DNA from: Giardia muris
Taxonomy: Eukaryota; Fornicata; Diplomonadida; Hexamitidae
Reading direction: 5' to 3'
Length of the DNA: 64,000 nucleotides
NCBI GenBank assembly: GCA_006247105.1
Contig: CM016925.1
Span: 992,001 to 1,056,000 of the forward strand
Each line of letters starts with the position of its first letter. Position 1 is the first letter of the stretch. Below are positions 28,117 through 37,372 of this stretch, piece by piece. A program made the translations under genes and the position numbers. The notes under the pieces are model-generated. The model searched no databases. It saw nothing but the letters and a program-made list of their open reading frames with translations, and was not told the DNA's origin.

Positions 28117-31100
28117 TTACATCGAGAAGGTCGATTGGTATGGGAGAAGGCTACCCGGGGTATACGCCGGCGTATATGCGGCTGGGATGGTTGGCCGAGT
28201 CAAATCCGTTGTCCCCGGAAGAGTGGAACCAATTCCCAAGGTAGTCGATGGTGCAAGGCTCCCACCGATCGAGGGCTTGGGTAAACTAGACGTAGACATT
28301 GAGCGAGGGTATGAGGGCATAGGACCCGATCCCATTGCCGCAGGAGTTGTAACCATCTTCGCCGTATATGGGATCTTCATGGGAAGAGTAACAGAAGGTG
28401 GTGCTGATATCCCCGAACGTGAGACACCAGATGACCGCCCTAGAACACTCCCAAGCGTCCCAGGGTTCAGCGTCAATTGTGAAGGCATACCCGTACTAGG
28501 TGCGATCCCACCCGTGGCGGCTGGAATGTTCGTCGTCGGGTTCGCAGCCGTCAGAACACTCTGATATCCGCCAGAAAGCATCGAACTTGGATGACCAGTC
28601 ATGACACTCCCTCCATAAGCACTCAAATCACGCCTTCGAAGAGTAAGATCACTGGGACCAAGTGGCGCAGATGAAGGAGCATGCGAAAGAGTACTCACGG
28701 AGTCAATGCGCGGTGCCAGAACGCTAGCGGACGCACTACGACCCATAACGTTGTAATTAGTCGTCAGATCTCGATTCTCAAGCTGTGCCTTCCTAAGCTC
28801 AATATCCAATTGAGATTTCTCCCTTTCAACGTATTCAACCTTTTTCCGCTCCTCAGAAACCTCCGCACGAGCTGCCGTAAGCTCCCCACGAAGGTGTCGA
28901 AGCTCCTCATGATCATATTGATACTTGAGCCCAGCTTTAATCAAAGCCACAAGGTCATCAACATCCCTATCATGAGGAAGGGCAATCTGGGCCATCGCTT
29001 GCGTCGGAGCCGAATCGTAGCTCCCAGTCCCCGAAGGACTGGCTCGATCGTCCAGGATCACGGAAATGTCGTCATCGAAAAGCCCACTATCCCCAATCGT
29101 GCTATTCAAGTTGCTCTTCTTCAACCGCTGCCCACCAAGGGAAAGCGTGACGTCCGGAGTTAAGGCCACGTACCGAACCCGTCCTTCCGAAGCCAACGCA
29201 AGCTTCTCAAAGGACGCGGCAAGAGACGCTACCTTCCGACGAAGAAGTTTGGTGATCTGGGCGAGCTTTTCCGCACGTGCCCGAAGAGTCCCAGCGTCTG
29301 CAAGCTGGTCTTGGGCCTCTTTAAGAGCTTTCTCTGCCTGGACCTTATCGGTATAGTAATTCTTGATCTCGGTGAGTACTTCCTGGTATCGACGTTCGGC
29401 TTGTTTCAATTGCTCCTGACACCGAGCAGCTTCGGCGGCTGCCACGCTATCTGCAGCCATCTGTTGCTCCTGGACGCGCGCGGCAAAGGCCTTATCGTAC
29501 TCTGCGCGGATGGACTGTTCCTGCAAATGTTGGCCAAGCTCGGCCTGTTGAAGCCGAGTCTTCAGCTCCTCGACTTCCCGAGTGTACCGACTCGCAAGCT
29601 CTGCGTGCTCCTCCTTCTTTTCGGCTAGCATCGTCTCGAGCCGCCCTATCTCACGCTTGAGCGCGGCTGCCTCGACGAGATTTCCTGTCGCATCAGAACG
29701 GACGTTACTGATCTGGCCCTCGGCGGCGTTTGCCCGTTGCCGTTCATGATCGTAGTCCCGCTCGAGCTTCTGTAAGGTGATCTGCGCCTCCGCCAGAAGC
29801 GCGTGCATCTCCTCGTTCTCTTGCTGACAGACCTCACGTGCCGTCACAAGCTCCGTCATCCGCTGCTCCATTAAAAGGTCCCGCTCCGACAGGTCGGAGA
29901 CCTGGCGATTCAAGGTGTCCAGGTCCAATCGCTGCCGTTCAACGAGGTCGACACGCTCCTGAAGCTCGGCCGTCAGTCGCTTAACTTCTTTTCGCAGTTC
30001 CGTGACAGTCCCCGCTGCCTCATCGCTCTCTCGCCGCAAAGTCTCTAGCTCCCGCTGTGCAATCCGCTTCTCGGACTGGGCACTGAGCATCTCCTCATGT
30101 GCCTGCCGCTTCTCTTGATTAGCGTTGTGTATTTCTGCCTCGAGTTTCTTCTGATATTCCTTGAGTTGGGCCACCTCTCCCTCATGCAGAGGGATCTTCT
30201 CCCGAAGCCCGCTCGTCTGTCGCACCAGCTCATTCAGCTCATCAGTCTTTGCCTTCAACTTCGCCTCCATTGCGCGAGCGAGTTGGACCAGCTCTTTGTT
30301 CTTGTCGACAGCCTCGTTGCGTGCGGAAGTCGTCGCATTGTGCTGCTCCGAAAGAGTAGTGATTTGAAGTATAGCCTGGTCCCGCTCCTGGACAAGGGAC
30401 ATGATCTTCTTATCCGCTCGCTGAAGGTCCTGACGCATCTTCTGATTCTCCTCCCGAAGGGCATCCCGTTCACGTGCGACTTCATGTTGGACCCGTTCAC
30501 CACGCTCGACCTTTCCTTGCATCTCGGAGATATGACCCTCCATCGTCGTGACCCGGACAGCCTCGCTCTTCAGGACGACGATCTCGTTCTTCAGGTCTGC
30601 AAACTCGCGTTGCTTGTCGTGTACCTTCTGCTCCAGGTCCAGAATCTGCTTCTGAGCCGTGTCGTAGTCGGCGTTGCGAGCAGCATAGCGCTGTGCAAGA
30701 TCGTCAAGGTCCCGCTGCTTCAGGTCAAGTAACTCCTTATGCTGTTTGAGTTGCTCCTCAATGGTGAGTGTAATTCGGCTCAGGTCTGCGACCATCTTTG
30801 GAACGATGCGATCGTTCGTTTCCGCCTCTTTGAGGACCGCTGCAAGGCGCTCAAGAACGGACACGAGGTCCATGTTCGTGGGAGAGATCTTTTGAAGGAG
30901 GACGGAGAGGTTACCACTAAGAAGCTCGTCAACAAAGCCTTCGGGCAGTCCTTCCGTTGGGAGCACCGTGCGGTTATAGATGTCCTCAGCAGACTGAATC
31001 CCCAGGTTCTTCCGGATAGTAGCCTTTTCTTCCCAAAGACACATCGATAGCAACGACTTGACGATCGAAGCAGCGTTAATGGCGATCTGCTGGACAAACC

Positions 31101-32622
31101 CGGCCTCCGACAACGGAGAGGCTTGAGAAGACGCCGCAGCCTTTCCACGTAACGCCTCGATGCAGCTTTCAATCCCATAGCGCACGGCCAAAGCCAGCGC
31201 CCCAACCTTCTGGCATTCAGAGAGCGTTTCCTTGGCAGTATCAGAAATGAGCGGATTAGAAGCAACGTCCACTGGGAGTTGTGGAGGGGCGGGCATTTGG
31301 ATGTCTATTCCAAGAGCATCCGCCCCCAAAGCCTGTTGGATGATGGCCATGACCTCCTGGAGTAACTCACTAACACACACGGTGCGCACATTCGTCGTCA
31401 GGACGTTATCGGCGATCCACTTCCGCCCTGTCCCGGCCGCTGGCGCACGGACACTAAAAACTTCCTGCCGGAACGAGCCGACGACGTCTGCGAGGGTCTT
31501 ATCCAGGGCGGCCTGGTGCTCGTGCATTGCCTGCGCCATATCTTGCTGGTAGGACTGGAAGGCGACGTCGACATCCTTCAGCTTATGTGCAAGAGTCGCG
31601 AGGTCACGGTTCTCGGCCTCGACGGCTGCGAGCCGCGCCTCCAAGGCGTGGAGCTCCGCGTCCTTCGTGGCGAGAGCGCCTCGAGACCGCGCGATGACGC
31701 TGTCAATGGCGGCCTTGAGCTTGACGAGCCCCGTCGCGATGCTATCGGTTCCCACGATGTTCATAAGCTGATTCGAGGCGATCTGTTCGAGCGTCTGAGG
31801 GTCGGCGTCGGGAGGAAGGAAGAGATTACAGAGAACCGTGAAGTCTGCGAGCTGCTTCAGGAACGTCCGCTCATCCTCGCGCGGTTGTCCATCCGACACT
31901 GGGATCTCCCCCGTGCCGTGGAGATTAAGCTTCGGAAGAGTGTAGTAGCCTTCTGAGCCCGGGTTCATGACGCCCTCGCCCCGCAGCGTCCGTTCGAGAT
32001 CAGTCAAAAGACGCCCGACGTCCAAGTCATGGGTCCGGGAGGCGGCTGTCGGAGTGACCCCCTTCATGATCTTCTGAATATCAGCCTTCGCACGTATATG
32101 GTCTATCGATGGTGCGTCGGTGCACGCCTTTAGGCGCTCCTCGAGTGAGAGTGCGACCGCGGTCACCTCCTTTGTACGGCTCGCGAGGTTCTCATATTTG
32201 ATCAGCAGGACCTGGCACATCTCGCAGTAGTCCGGTGCCGCCTCAACCTTCGCACGAAGGTCGCGCAAGGCCTTATCATACCCCTCCCGTTCGAGCGAGA
32301 TCTTCTGAAGGAGGTCATGCGAGGCGATCATGGCCGACCCAGCCGGCTGACCCATCGCCGCATAACGGTAGGCCTTGCACTTCGCATAGAGGTGATTTGC
32401 CAGCGACTGGAGGTACTCCGCGTTGTGCGGGGACTCACAGACCGCTCTGATATTGCGCTCCGCAGAGTGGAAATGTGGTTCCTCGTGCAGAAACGCGATC
32501 TGGGCGAACGCTTCGAGGTCATCCGTCTCGGGGTCCACCCCGATCTGGACCTCGGGCGCGCTCAGGCCGGAGTCGTCCAGGCCTTGAAGGCTTCGGCCTG
32601 GATGTGGACGCGCGATCTCCAT
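28117..32622 (-). CDS. Giant coiled-coil protein (1501 aa)
   Basis: Probable cytoskeletal or basal-body/axoneme structural protein; no specific family is recognised. Residues 1 to about 170 look globular (FAQIAFLHEEPHFHSAERN; CEMCQVLLIKYENLA). Residues about 300-420 and 610-1170 are long coiled coils with regular heptads. Residues about 1180-1240 hold a less helical patch (ALTPDVTLSLGGQRLKKSNL). After another helix, the last ~180 residues are Ser/Thr/Pro/Gly-rich and disordered. The start has an A8 tract (GAAAAAAAACATG). The gene is GC-richer than its neighbours toward its 5' end, in line with its Ala- and Arg-rich coils. Confidence 0.75.
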   Translation of the reverse strand: MEIARPHPGRSLQGLDDSGLSAPEVQIGVDPETDDLEAFAQIAFLHEEPHFHSAERNIRAVCESPHNAEYLQSLANHLYAKCKAYRYAAMGQPAGSAMIASHDLLQKISLEREGYDKALRDLRAKVEAAPDYCEMCQVLLIKYENLASRTKEVTAVALSLEERLKACTDAPSIDHIRAKADIQKIMKGVTPTAASRTHDLDVGRLLTDLERTLRGEGVMNPGSEGYYTLPKLNLHGTGEIPVSDGQPREDERTFLKQLADFTVLCNLFLPPDADPQTLEQIASNQLMNIVGTDSIATGLVKLKAAIDSVIARSRGALATKDAELHALEARLAAVEAENRDLATLAHKLKDVDVAFQSYQQDMAQAMHEHQAALDKTLADVVGSFRQEVFSVRAPAAGTGRKWIADNVLTTNVRTVCVSELLQEVMAIIQQALGADALGIDIQMPAPPQLPVDVASNPLISDTAKETLSECQKVGALALAVRYGIESCIEALRGKAAASSQASPLSEAGFVQQIAINAASIVKSLLSMCLWEEKATIRKNLGIQSAEDIYNRTVLPTEGLPEGFVDELLSGNLSVLLQKISPTNMDLVSVLERLAAVLKEAETNDRIVPKMVADLSRITLTIEEQLKQHKELLDLKQRDLDDLAQRYAARNADYDTAQKQILDLEQKVHDKQREFADLKNEIVVLKSEAVRVTTMEGHISEMQGKVERGERVQHEVARERDALREENQKMRQDLQRADKKIMSLVQERDQAILQITTLSEQHNATTSARNEAVDKNKELVQLARAMEAKLKAKTDELNELVRQTSGLREKIPLHEGEVAQLKEYQKKLEAEIHNANQEKRQAHEEMLSAQSEKRIAQRELETLRRESDEAAGTVTELRKEVKRLTAELQERVDLVERQRLDLDTLNRQVSDLSERDLLMEQRMTELVTAREVCQQENEEMHALLAEAQITLQKLERDYDHERQRANAAEGQISNVRSDATGNLVEAAALKREIGRLETMLAEKKEEHAELASRYTREVEELKTRLQQAELGQHLQEQSIRAEYDKAFAARVQEQQMAADSVAAAEAARCQEQLKQAERRYQEVLTEIKNYYTDKVQAEKALKEAQDQLADAGTLRARAEKLAQITKLLRRKVASLAASFEKLALASEGRVRYVALTPDVTLSLGGQRLKKSNLNSTIGDSGLFDDDISVILDDRASPSGTGSYDSAPTQAMAQIALPHDRDVDDLVALIKAGLKYQYDHEELRHLRGELTAARAEVSEERKKVEYVEREKSQLDIELRKAQLENRDLTTNYNVMGRSASASVLAPRIDSVSTLSHAPSSAPLGPSDLTLRRRDLSAYGGSVMTGHPSSMLSGGYQSVLTAANPTTNIPAATGGIAPSTGMPSQLTLNPGTLGSVLGRSSGVSRSGISAPPSVTLPMKIPYTAKMVTTPAAMGSGPMPSYPRSMSTSSLPKPSIGGSLAPSTTLGIGSTLPGTTDLTRPTIPAAYTPAYTPGSLLPYQSTFSM

Positions 32623-32678
32623 GTTTTTTTTCAGATTTTACTCTCCTCAACGAGGTCCTGACAGAGCCAGACGGGCTT

Positions 32679-34592
32679 CTAGTCGAGGCGACGGCCTTGG
32701 ACATTACTCCGCTCGCGAAACTGCAAAAGGGCTTGCCGCTGGCGTTCGGCATTGACAACTCTGGCGAAGTTAGTGTTTCGCTCTCGTCGCTCTCGTTTGA
32801 GTTCCTTTATCTGCCGCTTCCGCTCTTTGCGATCGTTCCCATCCTCTGTACGCGCCCGTGCCGAGGGTAGGGTGTACCGAGTATACGTATCATGTTCTTC
32901 GGCCTCATCATGGTCATAAGGGCCTCTCTTTCGAGTCTTTTCTGGTCGCATGGCTGGGAACTTTCCAAGAACCTCGACGGGGACCCCTGTCGAGGGCATG
33001 ATGATGATCTTGGTGGGGGGGCGATCAAACATGGCCTTACTTCCTCGATCTTGCTCGTCGTCCTCGATCGTTCGCGCGTACGCGGCAACACGCTTCTCGT
33101 ACCCGCCTCCGGTCTTGTTCCAGTTGTGCTTGATGAGGTTCTGGACTGGGGACTCGCAGGCGGTCTGAAGAATTGGCTCATAGAACTCCGGGTCATTGAA
33201 GAGGCGCATGTCGAGGACGTTATCGAGGCCATGGTTCTCATCGTCCTGCATAGAATAGAGGTTCTCGAGGATGGCAGCCTCCATCGCCTCGGGGGTCAAG
33301 CGCGTAAGTTTCTCGGCGTTTGTTAAGAATGGTTCATCCGTCTCAGGAATAGGGGGTGGTGCGACGGAGATTCGATCTCGTTCCATAGTCAAAAGGTCTT
33401 CAAGACGTGAGTCAATAGTATCACTGCCATATAAAGGTTCAGACCTCATACGACCGCAACGCATAGCACGCGAACCATAGAAGGACCGGGTACTTTTCCT
33501 ACTGGTCGCTGTGAGTCCTGTCAAACTCGTTCGACATGAACGCTCCGAACGAGGCCTTAGAGAGTCATTGTCATCATATCCATCACAACCCTCCTCCCCA
33601 TTCTCATTTTTCTTCTCAAACCCAATGATCGTACGAAGCTTATCGAGGTTATCTCTAGACAAGGCTTCTTTCCTTCCTCGATCCTCAACGTCATCAGCGG
33701 CAAAGAAGGCCGCCGCCTCTCGGGCCTCACGTTCAAATGTATCCTGATCAGGTTGCTCCCGCTTGTCAGGAGCGTATTCCAGTCCGGCCATATCGGCGGC
33801 CGTAAGAGAAGGAAGGTCTCCAAATAGCTCCGTGAGAATATGTTTCTTCGTTTCTAAGCTCGCTGGGACGACTCGCGTTGTACCTATCAAGAAGCGGCTT
33901 CCAACAGGCTTGTCATCTATCCCCCCCTCGTCGGCGTGCGGCCTTTGAAGATCTAGGCACATCGTTTGAATGTTCGTGTACTGGTCCCACTGGAGTTGCT
34001 CCATACCAGGTTCGACATAGGAGGTCATATCAGCAATATCCGCGTTCATGACTTCATCCAGCTCTGCGTCGAGTGCGTCCAATTCGCTTCCACTAACATC
34101 CTCCTGGACAAACTCATTGGGTGTCTTAAGAACATTAAGAACAAGATCGTCCAGTTCTTCTTGATCTTTCACGCTCAATCCCTCCTGCATCTGCGTCTGA
34201 GTCTGTATTAAGAAATCCTTTCCAGCGTCAAGCGTCGCACTGGATGCCACCCCCCTTTGAGTCTTCTCCATCAGATTCCTAGTAGGTCTCTGATCTATAG
34301 CGAATCGAGTGTAGATAGTCTCGTCATCTTGTCCATCCTGTCTAGAGCCGACTTCCGAATCCGAGTCCTGCTCAGTCCTACTCTCCTTTGTGTCGTATAT
34401 GGAAGATTCCTCTTGAATGGCACCGATGATGGCAAACCCATTCTCGTCAAGCATCTGGTCCAAGTCCGGGATGTTCAGGTGCCTCTCGGGCTTATGTGGC
34501 CGGGTCACCTCTTGAAGGGCGATGGCCGGGCGCCCCTCCGCATCGACCGTCCGGACGACCTCGAACTGACGACGCTTCTTTGCTGGCGGCAT
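32679..34592 (-). CDS. LTV1: LTV1-like 40S ribosome biogenesis factor
   Basis: LTV1 is a late pre-40S assembly and export factor. This 637-aa protein shows the family order. It has a basic start MPPAKKRRQFEVV and acidic disordered stretches. SEPLYGSDTIDSRLEDLL (about residue 390) matches the LTV1 ERFEKFL region. A segment KIIIMPSTGVPVEVLGKFP (about 530-550) matches IRISSKTGIPLNVLPK. The basic tail KERKRQIKELKRERRERN (about 590-605) matches the KAIKEERKERR tail. It is somewhat longer than yeast and human LTV1. The longer open frame begins only with GTG; ATG 34592 follows GGTATCATCAAA. Identity rests on motif order. Confidence 0.72.
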   Translation of the reverse strand: MPPAKKRRQFEVVRTVDAEGRPAIALQEVTRPHKPERHLNIPDLDQMLDENGFAIIGAIQEESSIYDTKESRTEQDSDSEVGSRQDGQDDETIYTRFAIDQRPTRNLMEKTQRGVASSATLDAGKDFLIQTQTQMQEGLSVKDQEELDDLVLNVLKTPNEFVQEDVSGSELDALDAELDEVMNADIADMTSYVEPGMEQLQWDQYTNIQTMCLDLQRPHADEGGIDDKPVGSRFLIGTTRVVPASLETKKHILTELFGDLPSLTAADMAGLEYAPDKREQPDQDTFEREAREAAAFFAADDVEDRGRKEALSRDNLDKLRTIIGFEKKNENGEEGCDGYDDNDSLRPRSERSCRTSLTGLTATSRKSTRSFYGSRAMRCGRMRSEPLYGSDTIDSRLEDLLTMERDRISVAPPPIPETDEPFLTNAEKLTRLTPEAMEAAILENLYSMQDDENHGLDNVLDMRLFNDPEFYEPILQTACESPVQNLIKHNWNKTGGGYEKRVAAYARTIEDDEQDRGSKAMFDRPPTKIIIMPSTGVPVEVLGKFPAMRPEKTRKRGPYDHDEAEEHDTYTRYTLPSARARTEDGNDRKERKRQIKELKRERRERNTNFARVVNAERQRQALLQFRERSNVQGRRLD

Positions 34593-34609
34593 TTTGATGA
34601 TACCACAAT

Positions 34610-37372
34610 TCACTTCTGATCAAGAGCAGTAGGGACGGCGATCTCACCCTCATATGGATCAAGGAGCCTGACGCACTCGAGATGATTGCCTTGAGCAGCA
34701 ATCATCATCGCAGATATTCCAGCCGGTGTCACCAGCCGTGCCTCAAATGGAATCAGCACTCTGACGACCTCCACATACCCCCTTTGAGCAGCCACCATGA
34801 GAGCGGTGAAACCCGCATTATCTCTCAAGCCCTTCTCATGAGGCGCAAGTACTCTGACGCTTTGAATGGCATTGTGCTCTGCCGCAATGATCATCGCGGT
34901 CGCCCCCGTATACCTCGTCCGTTGCATCCCCGCCTCATGCCCTACAAGAAGCTCGACGATGTCGCTACGGTCATGAAGGGCGGCATACATCAGCGCCGTC
35001 CATTGGTCGTCCGACGTCATCCGTGCCTCCTTAGGTATCAGTGCACGAACGCAGGCCGCGTTCCCGCGCTGCGAAGAGTACATTAGCGCGGTTATGGTGT
35101 TCTTCGCTGGAATCCCCCCCTCGATGTCAAGAAGAAGCTCGACAATCCCCACGTGGTTCGCACGGGCCGCAAGGACGAGTGCGGTATGCCCCTTCACGTG
35201 GGTTAACCCGGCCTCTTGCGGCTTCAGTAGCTTCACCACCTCAATATGCCCAGCGTTCGCGGCAAGCATCATCGCGGTTGTACCATCATCCCGCTGCATC
35301 CCTCCCTCCTGTCCCGCAAGAACCCGTACGCATTTGTCGTAGTTCTTTTGGGAGGCGATCATAAGAGCCGTCCAGCCCCCGCTTTTCGTCTGCCTGGCTT
35401 CCGACAAGAGATGCTCAACAAGCTCCGCATTCCCTTGTGCCGCCGCGTTCATCAATGGGGTCGTGGAACCCTCGATGAAGATGTTGCTCTCACTGTCAAT
35501 AAGTCGGAGGGCGACGTCCGTGACATTGTGCATCGTCGCCAAAAGGAGAGCGGTGGCTCCATCAAGCCGCTGGTGTCCAGCCTCGAAAGTGAGAGATAAT
35601 GCGATGTCAAAGTGCTTCTTCTCGAGAGCAAGAATAAGTGCCGTCGTCCCCTTCTGTTTCCCTTCTTCGATCTGCATGTTCCCCTCGTACTCGGAAAGCA
35701 CCTGGACCGCCTGAGCGCAACCAGCCTCGGCGGCAAGCATGAGTGCGGTACGCCCATCTTCTAATCGGGCTCCGGCGTCGTCTATGGTCGCGTAGATACT
35801 GTTAACGTCATTATTAAGTGCAGCTCGCATCAAGGCGGTATACCCCTGCGCATCCCGTACCGGTGTACGAAGGGCGGAGAGTGGAAGATCAACCACTGGC
35901 TCATGCCTTGGAGAACGGATGGTAGGTGCTCTATCCGTGGCTTGCTGTTGTGCACTTAGGACTGGTGACATTACGGCCGAGCGAGATGGTGAGGCGACCG
36001 CCAGATGGAAGGTACTACGAGAGCGAGGACTATCAAGACGACTACGACTACGCCCACGCAATAAAATGGTCGAGTCTCCAGGTCCGGATCGGCCACGCCG
36101 CGTCGAAAGGCTTCGGACCGACTCTATGAGAGAACTCATAATAGGCTCGAAGGAGGGTTTCTGAGAGGTAATGGGCTGTTGGATTGGAGCCCAGGCATAG
36201 ATAGCTTTGTCGACCATTGTCCGTCCCTGGGCCTTTGGAGAGGTCGCCCCTCGTCGAACATCAGTAGTCCCCTTCTCTGGAGATTTATCAGATACATTCG
36301 CTTTGGAGAGAGCGCAAGTCCGATTATATATGTCTGTGACGGAATTGATGAGCATCTTTCCGAAAGCCCCATGTGCCGAGGCCACTGCTCGAGAGAGTTG
36401 CCGAGAGCCTTTAGCAAGATCACTAACCTGCATTCGAATCGATCGGATATCAGTGCGTAGCTTTTCGCGAACCAGATCCCGTTCTGCAGCTAGGCGTACG
36501 ACATCGTCGATGATAGCTTTCTGAACGGCGGCATGGGAGAGCTCTACATTTTGACCCAGTGGCTCACAAAGACTAACGGCACGAGACTTCGGAAGAATTC
36601 TCTTGAGGGAACGAAGAATCCCGGAGTAAGCCTCCTCGACCGTTATGCAGTTGATGTTGTTTGCCAACAACGCTTTTAAGGAGTCTTCCTTCGCCTCGAG
36701 CTCCGCGATCCGCATGGTCAGTTGTTCAATCTTTTGCTCGCGCTCAGTAACGAGTCGAATCATACACTCCATGTTTTCCTGGTAGTTCTGAAGACTTTCC
36801 TCATCAGGCTCGTCTAAGGCGAGCTCTTCTGCATCCTGCATGGCCTCGGCAAGCATCTCTCGGATATCGACATCCTGAGTGACCGTGAGGGAATAATAGT
36901 ACGCATTCTGCACCTGTGCCCGCGTAAACTTACTTGATCCCAAGAGGAGACTAAGATTATCGGACCGTGAGCCAAGCGTTGCATACTCCAGAGCTGTCCG
37001 ATAATGAGAGTCACTCTCCCCACCCAAGTATTGGAGGAGTATCTCGGTGATCTCCGCACTTGCCTCCGACGCAGCGACCATCAGAGCGGTTGCCCCATCA
37101 CTTGTGCGTAATGAATACTCAAGTTCGACAAGAAGACGGACAATGGCCAAGCGGTTCTCCTTTACGGCGAGAATGAGGGCCGTCGTGTCCGTAACGCGAC
37201 CCGCCTCGGCAGCTCGGAGGAGCTCCACTGCTCCAGTATGCCCGTGCTGGGCCGCAAGCATGAGCGCGGTCCGCTCCTCCCCATTTGTGAGGGTCGCGAA
37301 GTTAGCGATGTGCGTGCGGAGGAAGGCGATGTTCCCGTGCCGCGCGGCCAAAAACCAATCCTTCATGGACAT
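34610..37372 (-). CDS. Ankyrin-repeat protein with central coiled coil
   Basis: A 920-aa protein. Four to five ankyrin repeats lie at residues about 1-150 (RTALMLAAQHGHTGAVELL; TTALILAVKENR). A short coiled coil follows at about 195-245. A mixed Ser/Arg-rich region spans about 250-510. At least 12 further repeats run from about 515 to 905 (GYTALMRAALNND, GWTALMIASQKN, GFTALMVAAQRGY). No kinase domain is seen, so it is of the 'protein 21.1' type. It probably serves as a binding scaffold. Two in-frame ATGs (37372, 37366) start the frame; the coding sequence overlaps the stop of the upstream gene by 4-10 bp. Confidence 0.85.
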   Translation of the reverse strand: MSMKDWFLAARHGNIAFLRTHIANFATLTNGEERTALMLAAQHGHTGAVELLRAAEAGRVTDTTALILAVKENRLAIVRLLVELEYSLRTSDGATALMVAASEASAEITEILLQYLGGESDSHYRTALEYATLGSRSDNLSLLLGSSKFTRAQVQNAYYYSLTVTQDVDIREMLAEAMQDAEELALDEPDEESLQNYQENMECMIRLVTEREQKIEQLTMRIAELEAKEDSLKALLANNINCITVEEAYSGILRSLKRILPKSRAVSLCEPLGQNVELSHAAVQKAIIDDVVRLAAERDLVREKLRTDIRSIRMQVSDLAKGSRQLSRAVASAHGAFGKMLINSVTDIYNRTCALSKANVSDKSPEKGTTDVRRGATSPKAQGRTMVDKAIYAWAPIQQPITSQKPSFEPIMSSLIESVRSLSTRRGRSGPGDSTILLRGRSRSRLDSPRSRSTFHLAVASPSRSAVMSPVLSAQQQATDRAPTIRSPRHEPVVDLPLSALRTPVRDAQGYTALMRAALNNDVNSIYATIDDAGARLEDGRTALMLAAEAGCAQAVQVLSEYEGNMQIEEGKQKGTTALILALEKKHFDIALSLTFEAGHQRLDGATALLLATMHNVTDVALRLIDSESNIFIEGSTTPLMNAAAQGNAELVEHLLSEARQTKSGGWTALMIASQKNYDKCVRVLAGQEGGMQRDDGTTAMMLAANAGHIEVVKLLKPQEAGLTHVKGHTALVLAARANHVGIVELLLDIEGGIPAKNTITALMYSSQRGNAACVRALIPKEARMTSDDQWTALMYAALHDRSDIVELLVGHEAGMQRTRYTGATAMIIAAEHNAIQSVRVLAPHEKGLRDNAGFTALMVAAQRGYVEVVRVLIPFEARLVTPAGISAMMIAAQGNHLECVRLLDPYEGEIAVPTALDQK

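Noticed and set aside
30097..30732. 211-codon Leu-rich plus-strand ORF that looks membrane-like
   Set aside because: It is the mirror of a coiled coil: Glu/Lys/Gln codons read backwards give Leu/Phe/Val. Not a gene.
31365..31385. Giardia intron 3' splice-like CTAACACACAC
   Set aside because: It is on the strand opposite to the gene, inside an uninterrupted coiled-coil reading frame, with no matching 5' splice site.
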